Counted from the first letter of the stretch, positions 32,587 through 41,851 are shown. The stretch is DNA of 64,000 bases from Mediterraneibacter glycyrrhizinilyticus (GCF_016902345.1 NZ_JACJLR010000003.1:62001-126000), one strand, 5' to 3'. Program-made: numbers and translations. Notes: generated from the sequence alone by a model not told the origin.

Positions 32587-34055
32587 ATAATGATGCAGAC
32601 CAGCCCTCCATTGGAGTCGTTGACGATCTTCTGCATGGTATCCTGCAGCTTTACCTGGCTCTCATCGTTTATCATGGTAATCTTGTTTCGCATTCCATCA
32701 GTCACAAGCTCCTCAATCGATTTCCCGAAGATGTTGGTGCCCCAGACGCCTTCCGGAGTCTCGCTCTCCTTTTTGATGTATTCTACCAGATCCTCCGCCT
32801 GCTTTTCATTTCCCACAATAGGTGCGATCTCTGTCTCGATGTTGGCGCGGATCATATGGATGGACGGTGCCTCGGAGCGGATCTTCACTCCATATTTGCT
32901 TCCTTGTTTGATGATGACCGGATCATCCAGACGGATATCCTCCTTCTTCGGGCTGACTACTCCATACCCTTTCATCTTCACATCGGTAAATGCGTCTTTG
33001 ATCTGAGCGAACTCTTCCTTCATGGCGGAAAGCTCTTTCATTGTAGCGATCAGTTCGTATTCTCCGCTGATCTGTGTTCCTGTCAGCTCGCTTAGAACCT
33101 CATAGTAAAATTTCTGTTCAAATGTGATCCGGATCTTTACCTTTCCCGTATCCATCTCAATCTTCTCCACCGTGATCTCATTTATGTAAGGACTGTCAGT
33201 CTCCACGGGATGAGAAACGGCACTGCGGATGTCTTCGATATGGTCCATCACATTTTTTATATTCGCAAGCAGATCCTGTTTGATCCTGTGATCCCTTGAA
33301 AGCATCTCCACCCACTTGGGCAGATAAAACTCCACTTCCGTGATGGGGAACTCATAGAGTACCTGACGCATGATCTCATGGATGTCTTCTGTCTTCAACT
33401 GTTCGCAGTTGACCGGGATGACGGAAACTTTATATTTTCCTTCCAGTTCTTCTCCCAGCGCCTTCGCCTCCTCAGAATAGGGCTTGCGGCAGTTCAGAAG
33501 AATAAGAAACGGTTTTCCGATGGACTGCAGTTCCTTCACCGTCTTCTCTTCCGCGGGAATATAATTCTCCCTTGGAAGGTCTGTCACGCTCCCGTCCGTC
33601 GTCACCACAAACCCGATGGTGGCATGGTCATGGATCACCTTCTGTGTCCCGATGGCCGCCGCTTTTGTAAACGGGATCTCGTACTCAAACCAGGGTGTTT
33701 TTACCTGGCGTTCCGTATCATTCTCGATATGCCCCGACGCTCCCTCCACCATATAGCCCACGCAGTCGATGAGACGGATCTTTACCTCCACGTCATCGGA
33801 GAGTCTCACCGCTGCCGCCTCCTTGGGAACAAATTTCGGCTCCGTGGTCATGATCGTGGTCCCCGATGCAGACTGGGGAAGTTCATCCTGTGTTCTCTCC
33901 CTTGCATGTTCATCTTTCATATTCGGCAGGACAAGAAGATCCATAAAACGCTTGATAAAGGTTGACTTGCCTGTCCGAACCGGACCGACAACACCGATGT
34001 AGATCTCCCCATTGGTCCGTGCTTTCATATCCCTGTATACCTGAAATGAATCCAT
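32583..34055 (-). CDS. spoIVA: Stage IV sporulation protein A
   Basis: SpoIVA is the ATPase that polymerises on the forespore surface as the base of the spore coat. The 490-residue protein matches in full: IYIGVVGPVRTGKSTFIKRF with the Walker A GPVRTGKS, the RTQDELPQSASGTTIMTTEP segment, IRLIDCVGYMVEGA, and the hydrophobic C-terminus ending GLVCIII. The ATG at 34055 follows AAGGGGGT by eight bases. A SigE-like promoter and a hairpin covering the ribosome binding site lie upstream. The gene shows that the organism is of spore-forming ancestry. Confidence 0.96.
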   Translation of the reverse strand: MDSFQVYRDMKARTNGEIYIGVVGPVRTGKSTFIKRFMDLLVLPNMKDEHARERTQDELPQSASGTTIMTTEPKFVPKEAAAVRLSDDVEVKIRLIDCVGYMVEGASGHIENDTERQVKTPWFEYEIPFTKAAAIGTQKVIHDHATIGFVVTTDGSVTDLPRENYIPAEEKTVKELQSIGKPFLILLNCRKPYSEEAKALGEELEGKYKVSVIPVNCEQLKTEDIHEIMRQVLYEFPITEVEFYLPKWVEMLSRDHRIKQDLLANIKNVMDHIEDIRSAVSHPVETDSPYINEITVEKIEMDTGKVKIRITFEQKFYYEVLSELTGTQISGEYELIATMKELSAMKEEFAQIKDAFTDVKMKGYGVVSPKKEDIRLDDPVIIKQGSKYGVKIRSEAPSIHMIRANIETEIAPIVGNEKQAEDLVEYIKKESETPEGVWGTNIFGKSIEELVTDGMRNKITMINDESQVKLQDTMQKIVNDSNGGLVCIII

Positions 34056-34061
34056 AGAAAT

Positions 34062-34107
34062 ACCCCCTTGTTCTGCTGATACCAATGTATGCAGCAGTCA
34101 AGGGGGT
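34062..34107 (-). promoter_or_regulatory. Hairpin covering the spoIVA ribosome binding site
   Basis: Arms at 34099-34107 and 34062-34070 (ACCCCCTTG and CAAGGGGGT on the minus strand) pair perfectly, and inner arms CTGCTG/CAGCAG and ATAC/GTAT extend the stem. The 3' arm contains the AAGGGGG Shine-Dalgarno sequence. Confidence 0.7.
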
Positions 34108-34112
34108 TATGA
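34084..34112 (-). promoter_or_regulatory. Candidate SigE promoter of spoIVA
   Basis: On the minus strand TCATAAC (34112-34106), a 14-base spacer and CATACATT (34091-34084) match the B. subtilis SigE consensus (KMATATT, 14 bases, CATACANT) at most positions. The expected start near 34077 lies between the two arms of the leader hairpin. Confidence 0.65.
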
Positions 34113-34127
34113 CTGGGTTTTTCTTTT

Positions 34128-35147
34128 TTACGCTTCGTCGTCCCAGAGCAGAGCCATGTTCTCACTCCTGGATTCCCGGAGCATCAGGTCGTCCACGGCT
34201 TCTGCCGGTGCTTTTCCTTCAAAGAGGACCTTATTTACTTCCATAACGATCGGCATGGACACGTTATATTTCTCGGCAAGGCTAGCCGCTGCCTTAGCCG
34301 AATACACGCCTTCCACCACCATATTGACCTCGTCCATGGCCTCCTGCATGGACTTGCCCTGCCCCATAAGATAGCCCGCCTTTCGGTTTCGGCTGTGAAC
34401 GCTGGCGCAGGTGACGATCAGATCCCCGATGCCGGTCAGCCCGGTAAAGGTCTCGATCTTTCCTCCCATCTTCACACCCAGGCGGGCGATCTCCGCGATC
34501 CCTCTCGTGATGAGAGCAGCCTTCGTATTGTCGCCGTACCCCAAGCCGTCAGCGATCCCGGCAGCGAGGGCGATCACGTTCTTAAGAGATCCTCCCAGCT
34601 CGATTCCCAGGATGTCGGGACTTGTATATACACGGAATACTTTACTGAGAAACATGGACTGGAGATACTCTGCCGTCTTTCTTGTCTTGGCGCCGATCAC
34701 GCAGGTGGTCGGAAGCTTTCTCCCCACTTCCTCCGCGTGACTGGGCCCGGAGAGCACCGCCACATCAGCCTGTGGGATTTCCTCCTCGATCTGCTGGGAG
34801 AGCGTCTTGAGCGTAGACTCTTCAATCCCCTTCGCCACATCCACAATGATCTGTCCCTCCGCCACATAGGGACACATGTTCCGGGCAGTCGTCCTCGTGA
34901 AAATAGACGGAACAGCAAGAACAAGAAAATCCTTTCCCTGGATCGCCTGTTCCATATCATTCGTGATATCCATATCCTGCGGGAGCTTTACCCCGGGAAG
35001 TTTCTGAAGATGTTCCCTCTTCTCATCCAGCATCTTCACTTCCTTCTCATCAATGGACCAGACAGTCACCTGATGCCCGTTGTCACTTAGGAGAACCGAC
35101 AGTGCAGTTCCCCAGCTTCCTGCTCCGAGTACACCAACATTCGCCAT
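34128..35147 (-). CDS. gpsA: Glycerol-3-phosphate dehydrogenase [NAD(P)+]
   Basis: GpsA reduces dihydroxyacetone phosphate to sn-glycerol-3-phosphate for phospholipid synthesis. The 339-residue protein has the Rossmann GAGSWGTALSVLL at the N-terminus, SGPSHAEEVGRKLPT near residue 138, the catalytic Lys region GGSLKNVIALAAGI and TFTGLTGIGDLIVTC. ATG at 35147 follows GGAG; a GTG two codons upstream is too close to it. It lies six bases after plsY, whose product uses glycerol-3-phosphate. Confidence 0.95.
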   Translation of the reverse strand: MANVGVLGAGSWGTALSVLLSDNGHQVTVWSIDEKEVKMLDEKREHLQKLPGVKLPQDMDITNDMEQAIQGKDFLVLAVPSIFTRTTARNMCPYVAEGQIIVDVAKGIEESTLKTLSQQIEEEIPQADVAVLSGPSHAEEVGRKLPTTCVIGAKTRKTAEYLQSMFLSKVFRVYTSPDILGIELGGSLKNVIALAAGIADGLGYGDNTKAALITRGIAEIARLGVKMGGKIETFTGLTGIGDLIVTCASVHSRNRKAGYLMGQGKSMQEAMDEVNMVVEGVYSAKAAASLAEKYNVSMPIVMEVNKVLFEGKAPAEAVDDLMLRESRSENMALLWDDEA

Positions 35148-35153
35148 AATCAC

Positions 35154-35810
35154 CTACTCCTTTTTCTTTGATCCGAATTTGTTTTCTGTTCCTGCCATCA
35201 GTCTGCCGATATTTGCCCTGTGGCGGTAAAACGCAAGCGCCGTCATCAGGAACAGCAGGATATAAAGTTCATATAACCGGGACGGCTCCATGTCAAGCCA
35301 GCCCCACTGACCCACAAGGATCATCTCAATAAGAAACGCCGTATACGCCATGAGGGAACCGACTGATATGTACCTTGTGATGATCACAGGGACCAGGAAG
35401 AAAGCGAGGGTGACCGGAATCAGCAGGAGGCTTACCGGCAGGTTCCAGAAACTGTTCGCCGCTACCAGTCCCGCCATCACGGCGATCCCCTTTCCGCCTT
35501 TAAAGTTCAGATAAAAGGGGAAGTTGTGTCCCAATGTCACTCCTGCCCCGGCATACATTGCCAGAAGGGGCAGACAGTCGCTTCCCCGGAACAGGAGGCA
35601 GGTGATGACCACCGCTGCAATGCACTTTAACACATCCCCGAAGAAGGTCATGATGCCCGCCTTCCATCCGATGACACGCAGCGCGTTGGTCGTCCCCGCG
35701 TTCCCGCTTCCCTGTTTCCTGATATCAATGTGATTCATTTTCCCGACAATATAGCCGGTCTGCAGCAGTCCGCACACATACCCGACTGCCAGACATACCA
35801 AACGTTCCAT
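35154..35810 (-). CDS. plsY: Glycerol-3-phosphate acyltransferase
   Basis: PlsY transfers the acyl group from acyl-phosphate to glycerol-3-phosphate in the membrane, the step after PlsX. The 218-residue protein has about five transmembrane helices and the conserved motifs GSGNAGTTNALR near residue 36, GHNFPFYLNFKGGKGIA near residue 98 and a third near the C-terminus. It sits between der and gpsA with only four to six bases between genes, so the three form one operon. plsX is elsewhere in this window (47491-48525). Confidence 0.94.
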   Translation of the reverse strand: MERLVCLAVGYVCGLLQTGYIVGKMNHIDIRKQGSGNAGTTNALRVIGWKAGIMTFFGDVLKCIAAVVITCLLFRGSDCLPLLAMYAGAGVTLGHNFPFYLNFKGGKGIAVMAGLVAANSFWNLPVSLLLIPVTLAFFLVPVIITRYISVGSLMAYTAFLIEMILVGQWGWLDMEPSRLYELYILLFLMTALAFYRHRANIGRLMAGTENKFGSKKKE

Positions 35811-35814
35811 CCCT

Positions 35815-37143
35815 CTACTGCTCCTTTTCCTTTCTCTCTCTTATGAAGAACTTCAATGAAGTCCCCCGGAAGCCGAACGCTTCCCTGATCTTGTTTTCCA
35901 GATATCTTGTATAAGAAAAATGCATCAGTTCCTTGTCGTTGACAAATATCACGAACGTAGGCGGTTTGACCGAGACCTGCGTGATGTAGTAAAGCTTGAG
36001 TCTCTTTCCTTTGTCTGACGGGGGCTGCTGCATCGCCACAGCTTCTGTCATGATCTCATTTAAGACGCCCGTAGCGATCCGCAGTGTCTGGTTCTCGATC
36101 ACCATGTCGATCATGTCGTACAGCTTGTTCAGCCTCTGTCCTGTGAGGGCGGACACATACATGATCTCCGCATAAGGCATGTAGGAGAGGGTCTGGCGGA
36201 TCTTCCCCTCGTATTCCCGCATGGTGCGGTCATTCTTCTCGATAGCGTCCCATTTGTTCACCACGATGATGACGCCCTTTCCTCTCTCGTGGGCGATCCC
36301 CGCGATCTTGGCGTCCTGCTCTGTCACTCCTTCTGTGGCGTCGATGACCATGAGCACCACATCCGCCCGCTCCACCGCAGTGACGGTGCGGATGATACTG
36401 TAGCGTTCCAGCTCTTCCTTGATCTTGTTCTTTCTGCGGAGCCCCGCTGTATCAATGAAGATATATTCTTTTCCATTGTGGACGATCTCCGTGTCCACCG
36501 CGTCTCTGGTCGTCCCGGCGATGTCGGAGACGATCACCCGGTTCTCTCCCAGAAGTTTGTTGATGATGGAGGATTTTCCTACATTAGGCTTTCCGACAAT
36601 GGCTACTCTCGGACGGTCGTCTTCTTCTGCCTCTCCTGCCCCTTCCGGGAAATGCTCCGCCACCGCTTCCAGCATATCTCCCAGCCCCAGACGGGATGCA
36701 GCCGAGATCGGGACCGGATCCCCGATGCCCAGATTGTAGAACTCATACACATCGGGCATGAATTTATCAAAATTGTCCACTTTGTTGACCACCAGGACTA
36801 CAGGCTTTGCCGACCTTCTCAGCATATCAGCCACCTTGGAGTCCGCGTCCGTGAGCCCCTGGCGCACATCCGTGATGAAGATGATCACGTCTGCTGTATC
36901 AATGGCGATCTGTGCCTGCTCCCTCATCTGAGAGAGGATGACGTCCTTGCTGTCGGGTTCGATCCCTCCGGTATCGATCATCGTAAATTCTTTGTCCAGC
37001 CAGGATATATCCGCATAGATCCTGTCTCTTGTCACTCCGGGCGTATCCTTAACGATGGAGATCTTCTCCCCCGCCAGAGCATTGAAAAGTGTGGACTTTC
37101 CCACATTGGGGCGTCCCACTATGGCAACTACCGGTTTACTCAT
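35815..37143 (-). CDS. der: Ribosome biogenesis GTPase Der
   Basis: Der (EngA) has two GTPase domains in tandem and helps mature the 50S subunit. In this 442-residue protein the first domain has GRPNVGKSTLFN, DTPGVTRD, DTGG and NKVD. The second, from about residue 178, has GKPNVGKSSIINK, DIAGTTRD, DTAGLRRK and NKWD. A KH-like C-terminal domain ends FFIRERKEKEQ. It starts the der-plsY-gpsA operon. Confidence 0.96.
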   Translation of the reverse strand: MSKPVVAIVGRPNVGKSTLFNALAGEKISIVKDTPGVTRDRIYADISWLDKEFTMIDTGGIEPDSKDVILSQMREQAQIAIDTADVIIFITDVRQGLTDADSKVADMLRRSAKPVVLVVNKVDNFDKFMPDVYEFYNLGIGDPVPISAASRLGLGDMLEAVAEHFPEGAGEAEEDDRPRVAIVGKPNVGKSSIINKLLGENRVIVSDIAGTTRDAVDTEIVHNGKEYIFIDTAGLRRKNKIKEELERYSIIRTVTAVERADVVLMVIDATEGVTEQDAKIAGIAHERGKGVIIVVNKWDAIEKNDRTMREYEGKIRQTLSYMPYAEIMYVSALTGQRLNKLYDMIDMVIENQTLRIATGVLNEIMTEAVAMQQPPSDKGKRLKLYYITQVSVKPPTFVIFVNDKELMHFSYTRYLENKIREAFGFRGTSLKFFIRERKEKEQ

Positions 37144-37251
37144 TTTATCAAAACCTTCCTTAAATCTTTCCTTCGTAACTCTTATTGTGTCTCATCATGC
37201 TTCTTGTCCGGAAACCGCATCCCTCCCGCAGACGTGAACAGATGCTCTCCC

Positions 37252-38571
37252 TCAGGCCCCCTCGCCGAGCATGGCGTCGACCAGGTCCTGCCCGCTTGAT
37301 TTTACAATATCGACGGAGACTTGTAAAGCGTCTGATACCTCTTTTACCGTAAGATCGTCCAGAAAAACGTCCTCATCCGCCTTCAGCATGTTGCAGGGGA
37401 GCAGAAGCCTGCTTCCAAGCCTCTTTCCCTTGAGCTGTGCGATGATATCCCCTCCTGTGATCAGTCCGGACACGGTAATTCTCTCCCCGAAGAAGTCGTT
37501 CCGGATGCAGTACACATGGATCTTCACCCCGGGATATCTCTCTTCGATCCGCTCCGCCATCCGCCGGATATACGGATAGGCAAGTTTCCCTGTGGCTGCC
37601 GAGAGTTCCGCACTCCTCTGGTCACCCTTCTGCTGCCGGAAGGCATCCTCAAACTCATTGAAGAGAAGCCGGAGCATCCCCACGCCGTTCTCCAGCTGGA
37701 GATATCCGTCATACCGCTCCTCTTCCGGGACCTCCTCCTCCGCCAGGAGATACCACTCATCTCCCGCATGGATAAAATGAAGCCCGTACTCCTCATAGAT
37801 CTTTTTCTGCCAGCGGTGGATGATCTCCAGCACCTGGCGTGCTTCCTCCTTTGTAAAAGGCTCCAGGGGGTAAAGCCCATCCCGGAACTTTGTCAGCCCA
37901 ACCGGCACGACGGAAACGCTTCTGAGCAGCGGCAGGTATCTTGTGAGATCGCGGATCGACCGTTCCAGCTCCTCCCCGTCATTGACGCCCTTACAGAGCA
38001 CGATCTGCCCGTTCATCTCGATCCCGCCCTGATACAGAAGGTCAACCTTTTTGAGAGCATCCCCGGCGAACCGGTTATGGAGCATCCTGCATCTCAGCTC
38101 CGGGTTGGTGGTCTGGAAGGAGATATTGATGGGTTCCAGACGGTACTTGATGATCCTCCGGATGTCATGTTCACTCATATTCGTCAGGGTCACATAGTTT
38201 CCCTGGAGAAAGGAGAGTCGGGAATCATCGTCTTTGAAATACAGGGTGTCCCGCATCCCCGGAGGCATCTGGTCGATAAAGCAGAAGATGCACCGGTTGC
38301 AGCAGGACCGGTACTCATCCATCAGCCCTGCGCCAAATCCGATCCCCAGGGATTCATCCGCGTCTTTCTCGATCTCAAGCTCCCACTGTTCCCCGTCCGG
38401 CTTTTCAATGAGAAGGAGCAGTTCTTCGTCCTCCACATAATACTGATAGTCGAAGATATCCTCGATCTCCTGCCCGTTGATGGAGATAAGCCTGTCTCCC
38501 GGCTCGATCCCCAGCTCCCGGGCGATACTGTCTTTTTCTACGGTTTCTACGATGTGTTCATGTTTCTTCAT
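37252..38571 (-). CDS. DUF512 family radical-SAM-like protein
   Basis: The 439-residue protein has an N-terminal PDZ-like domain (about 1-70, LGIEPGDRLISINGQEIEDI), then a cysteine motif SCCNRCIFCFIDQMP near residue 94 that resembles a radical-SAM cluster loop, a TIM-barrel-like middle (TLTNMSEHDIRRII, NISFQTTNPELR, GQIVLCKGVNDGEEL) and the DUF512 C-terminal part (LYPLEPFTKEEA, GVMG-like TGGDII segment). The family is widespread in clostridia and cyanobacteria. Its function is not established. It lies 108 bases upstream of der on the same strand. Confidence 0.88.
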   Translation of the reverse strand: MKKHEHIVETVEKDSIARELGIEPGDRLISINGQEIEDIFDYQYYVEDEELLLLIEKPDGEQWELEIEKDADESLGIGFGAGLMDEYRSCCNRCIFCFIDQMPPGMRDTLYFKDDDSRLSFLQGNYVTLTNMSEHDIRRIIKYRLEPINISFQTTNPELRCRMLHNRFAGDALKKVDLLYQGGIEMNGQIVLCKGVNDGEELERSIRDLTRYLPLLRSVSVVPVGLTKFRDGLYPLEPFTKEEARQVLEIIHRWQKKIYEEYGLHFIHAGDEWYLLAEEEVPEEERYDGYLQLENGVGMLRLLFNEFEDAFRQQKGDQRSAELSAATGKLAYPYIRRMAERIEERYPGVKIHVYCIRNDFFGERITVSGLITGGDIIAQLKGKRLGSRLLLPCNMLKADEDVFLDDLTVKEVSDALQVSVDIVKSSGQDLVDAMLGEGA

Positions 38572-38666
38572 TTATAGATAAAACTCCTCAGTCTGATTAT
38601 ACAGTATGCTGCCGTGTGAACTGTAACTAAAGTATAGCATAATTCCCTCTCCGCGCAAAGCCGTGC

Positions 38667-38695
38667 TTGAATTTATAAACAAAAAATGATATAAA
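38667..38695 (+). promoter_or_regulatory. SigA-type promoter of prs, followed by a leader hairpin
   Basis: TTGAAT (38667-38672) and TATAAA (38690-38695) are separated by 17 bases. A hairpin in the leader (38710-38718 with 38721-38729, one G-U pair) precedes the AGGAG ribosome binding site. Confidence 0.7.
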
Positions 38696-38753
38696 AGTAT
38701 ATGGAAACAGTCTGTCTGTTCAGGCAGACAACACATTATCACAGGAGAAAATC

Positions 38754-39938
38754 ATGTCAAATAGTATCGAATTACTGGAAAAGACTCTCCCTGTTGCCCC
38801 CTTAAAGATCGCCGCAATGGAAAGCTGCCGTGATCTGGGGCAGAAAGTGAACGATTATATCGTATCCTTCCGGGAGAACACGATCAATGAAGTAACCGAA
38901 TTCCCCCTGTATGTCAATTACAAATCGAATAATTATCTGGTTGACTGCAGATGCCCCCGTTTCGGTACGGGGGAGGCAAAGGGCGTTCTCAAAGAGACGA
39001 TCCGCGGGACCGACCTTTTCATCATGACTGACGTGTGCAACTACAGTCTGACTTATACTGTGAGCGGACATATCAATCACATGTCGCCCGACGATCACTA
39101 CCAGGATCTGAAACGTATTATCGCTGCTGCTACCGGCAAAGCCCACCGGATCAATGTGATCATGCCGTTTCTCTACGAAAGCCGTCAGCACAAACGCACA
39201 AAGCGGGAATCCCTTGACTGTGCGCTGGCATTGGAAGAGATGAACTCCATGGGCGTGTCAAATATCATTACTTTTGACGCTCACGATCCCCGTGTGCAGA
39301 ACGCGATCCCGTTAAGCGGATTTGACAGCTTTAATCCGCCTTATCAGTTTATGAAAGCCCTTTTCCGTGCTGTTCCGGATATCAAGCCGGATAAGGACCA
39401 CCTGATGATCATCAGTCCGGACGAGGGAGCCATGCACCGCGCGGTATATCTTTCCAATGTTCTGGGCGTGGATATGGGCATGTTCTACAAGAGACGGGAT
39501 TATTCAACGATCGTCAATGGAAAGAACCCGATCGTCGCGCATGAATTTCTGGGCGATGACGTTGCCGGCAAAGATGTGATCATCATGGACGATATGATCT
39601 CATCCGGAGAGAGCATGCTGGACGTGGCAAAACAGCTCAAAGAGCGCCGTGCTGCGCGCGTATTTGTCTGCACCACCTTCGGTCTGTTCACAGACGGATT
39701 TGACAAGTTCGACGACTACTATGAAAAAGGTTATATCAATAAAGTGATCACGACGAATCTGACTTATCTGCCGCCGATACTTTATGAGAAACCATATTTT
39801 GTTCAGGCTGATATGAGCAAGTTCCTTGCCCTGATCATTGATTCATTAAATCATGATATCACGATCGGAACCGTCATGAATCCGACGGATAAGATCCACT
39901 CTCTGCTTGAGAAAAAAGCACGGGGCGAAATAGTCTGA
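38754..39938 (+). CDS. prs: Ribose-phosphate pyrophosphokinase
   Basis: PRPP synthase makes phosphoribosyl pyrophosphate from ribose-5-phosphate and ATP for purine, pyrimidine, histidine and NAD synthesis. The 394-residue protein is longer than the classical 315 residues, with extra N-terminal and internal segments. It keeps the ATP/metal-binding region IMPFLYESRQHKRTKRES, DAHDPRVQN, and the PRPP-binding VIIMDDMISSGESM near residue 275. AGGAGAAAATC precedes the ATG. It is a single-gene unit closed by a terminator. Confidence 0.92.
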   Translation: MSNSIELLEKTLPVAPLKIAAMESCRDLGQKVNDYIVSFRENTINEVTEFPLYVNYKSNNYLVDCRCPRFGTGEAKGVLKETIRGTDLFIMTDVCNYSLTYTVSGHINHMSPDDHYQDLKRIIAAATGKAHRINVIMPFLYESRQHKRTKRESLDCALALEEMNSMGVSNIITFDAHDPRVQNAIPLSGFDSFNPPYQFMKALFRAVPDIKPDKDHLMIISPDEGAMHRAVYLSNVLGVDMGMFYKRRDYSTIVNGKNPIVAHEFLGDDVAGKDVIIMDDMISSGESMLDVAKQLKERRAARVFVCTTFGLFTDGFDKFDDYYEKGYINKVITTNLTYLPPILYEKPYFVQADMSKFLALIIDSLNHDITIGTVMNPTDKIHSLLEKKARGEIV

Positions 39939-39947
39939 TCCTGCAGA

Positions 39948-40003
39948 GGTCAGGTCCATATGTAAAAGGGTCAGATCCCTCTTCGCTGGACCTGGCCCTT
40001 TTA
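39948..40003 (+). terminator. Intrinsic terminator of prs
   Basis: GGTCAGGTCCA (39948-39958) pairs with TGGACCTGGCC (39987-39997) with one G-U pair, followed by CTTTTATT. A short AGGG/CCCT hairpin lies in the loop. Confidence 0.85.
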
Positions 40004-40045
40004 TTCATCCTTTTCAGAATATTCTTCAAAATCTTTTCTGTATTT

Positions 40046-40537
40046 TCACCGCAGCCTTCTGCTCTCGTATTTCATCTTCGTTTTAAGGAAACGCATCAGC
40101 GCCGCCCACCTCTCCTCGATGGTCTCCGCACTTTCCACAAATTCCAGGCTCTCCGCCGCCACGGTCATGAAACGGTCAGTAAGCTGTCCTCTGTGTTTCA
40201 TCAGAAATTCCGCACGTTCCTCGTTCTCATCCAGCTCCAGGAAGTTCATGATCAGAGATTCCTCGCTCTCCGCCGTTTTCTCCGGGTGTTCTTCCGCAGG
40301 ATTTCTCTCACACAGTTCAAAACGGTATTCCTGTTTCGCATCAGGGTATTTTCTCCTGTTTGTCTCTCTCAGGAAGGCATCCATGGTGCTCACATACACT
40401 CTGGCCTCTCCCTGAAGTGCTTCGTACACAACCATTTCATCATTTGTTTCAGCACAGAGAGCGATATGCATCACCCGGTACTGTTTTCCCTTGAAATGTC
40501 TGTAAATTTCCCCTGTTTTCGGTTTTCTTCGCTTCAT
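40046..40537 (-). CDS. DUF1653 domain protein
   Basis: The first 60 residues of this 163-residue protein match DUF1653: GEIYRHFKGKQYRVMHIA, then ETNDEMVVYEALQGEARVYVSTMDAFL. The remaining 100 residues are charged and helical (ESLIMNFLELDENEERAEFL) and are not a domain I recognise. The function of DUF1653 is unknown. It lies downstream of the ilvA terminator and appears to be a single gene; no clear promoter was picked out. Confidence 0.82.
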   Translation of the reverse strand: MKRRKPKTGEIYRHFKGKQYRVMHIALCAETNDEMVVYEALQGEARVYVSTMDAFLRETNRRKYPDAKQEYRFELCERNPAEEHPEKTAESEESLIMNFLELDENEERAEFLMKHRGQLTDRFMTVAAESLEFVESAETIEERWAALMRFLKTKMKYESRRLR

Positions 40538-40584
40538 GAGACGTTTCCTTTCCTTGTTTTAAAACGATTCTGACATTGCTGTTA

Positions 40585-40620
40585 AAAGGTGCCGTGTACT
40601 TTTGCAAAAGTACACGGCAC
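40585..40620 (-). terminator. Terminator of the rnc-smc-ftsY-ilvA operon
   Basis: GTGCCGTGTACTTTT and AAAAGTACACGGCAC are fully complementary around the central GC (40589-40620). On the minus strand the stem is followed by CTTTT. Confidence 0.85.
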
Positions 40621-40630
40621 TCTTTGCAGA

Positions 40631-41851
40631 TCAATAGAGCTTTGCGCCGATCATTTTCGGACGGAACCCCTTCCTCTCCAGTGCATCCAGGATCCTGTTC
40701 TTATGCTCCGTGCCGAACGCCTCCATTGTGATACGCAGCTCCACAGCGGCATTCCGGTTGGTGCTGACAAACTGGTTATGCTCCAGCTTTATGACGTTAC
40801 CCTGCTCGTCCGCGATGGTCTTTGCGACCTGGACCAGCTCACCCGGCTTATCCGGAAGCAGAACAGATACAGAAAAGATCCGGTCTCTCTGGATCAGTCC
40901 GTGCTGTACAATGGAGGACATGGTGATCACGTCCATATTTCCGCCGCTCAAAAGGCATACTACCTTTTTCCCCCTGCAGTCAAGCTGTTTTAAAGCCGCA
41001 ACAGACAGAAGGCCCGAATTCTCCACGATCATCTTATGGTTCTCCACCATATCCAGGAACGCGCCGATCAGCTCGTCGTCCTCCACAAGGAGGATATCAT
41101 CCACATTTTCCTGCACATATGGGAAGATCTTATCCCCCACTGCCTTGACCGCCGTACCGTCCGCGATCGTGTTGGCGCTCTCCAGCTCCACCACTTCTCC
41201 CGCCGCAAGCGCCGCGGTCATGCTTGCCGCCTCAGACGGTTCCACACCGATCACCTTAATTTTGGGGTTCAGCATCTTGGCCAGCGTCGCCACGCCCGTA
41301 ATCAGTCCGCCGCCGCCCACAGGAACCAGGATGTAATCCACTGTGGGGAGTTCCTGCACGATCTCCATGGCGATAGTCCCCTGTCCCGTCGCCACATCCA
41401 GGTCATTAAAGGGATGGACAAACGTATAGCCATTCTTCTCGGCGAGCTCACATGCATACGCATAGGAATCATCATACACATCCCCGTACAGCACTACATC
41501 GGCGCCGTAGCTCTTGGTCCTGTTCACCTTGATGAGCGGCGTCACCGTAGGCATCACAATAGTCGCCCTGCAGCCGAATTTCTTTGCGGCATATGCCACA
41601 CCCTGAGCGTGATTTCCCGCAGAGGCGGTGATCAGACCGCGTTCCCGCTCTTCCTCTGTCAGCGTGCTGATCTTGTAATAGGCCCCGCGGATCTTGTAAG
41701 CTCCTGTGTGCTGCATATTCTCCGGTTTCAGATAGACCTTCCCGCCGGACTGTTCGCTCAGGTAATCGCTGTAAATGAGTTTCGTCGGGTTTGTCACCCG
41801 TTTTACAAGCTCTGTTGCTTCTTCAAATTTCTCCAGTGTCAGCATTCTCAT
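40631..41851 (-). CDS. ilvA: Threonine ammonia-lyase
   Basis: This PLP enzyme deaminates threonine to 2-oxobutyrate. The 406-residue protein has the PLP lysine in HTGAYKIRGAYYK near residue 50, SAGNHAQGVAYAA, the glycine loop VPVGGGGLITGVATL and a C-terminal ACT-like domain (LLPDKPGELVQVAKTIADE). The length and single ACT domain resemble the TdcB/short IlvA type. Its first ATG overlaps the ftsY stop (ATGA); an ATG two codons further in has better spacing to GAGG. No other branched-chain amino-acid genes are nearby. Confidence 0.92.
   Translation of the reverse strand: MRMLTLEKFEEATELVKRVTNPTKLIYSDYLSEQSGGKVYLKPENMQHTGAYKIRGAYYKISTLTEEERERGLITASAGNHAQGVAYAAKKFGCRATIVMPTVTPLIKVNRTKSYGADVVLYGDVYDDSYAYACELAEKNGYTFVHPFNDLDVATGQGTIAMEIVQELPTVDYILVPVGGGGLITGVATLAKMLNPKIKVIGVEPSEAASMTAALAAGEVVELESANTIADGTAVKAVGDKIFPYVQENVDDILLVEDDELIGAFLDMVENHKMIVENSGLLSVAALKQLDCRGKKVVCLLSGGNMDVITMSSIVQHGLIQRDRIFSVSVLLPDKPGELVQVAKTIADEQGNVIKLEHNQFVSTNRNAAVELRITMEAFGTEHKNRILDALERKGFRPKMIGAKLY

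Noticed and set aside
36289-37299. 336-codon frame antisense to der
   Set aside because: Der is unambiguous on the minus strand; the antisense frame has no features of its own.
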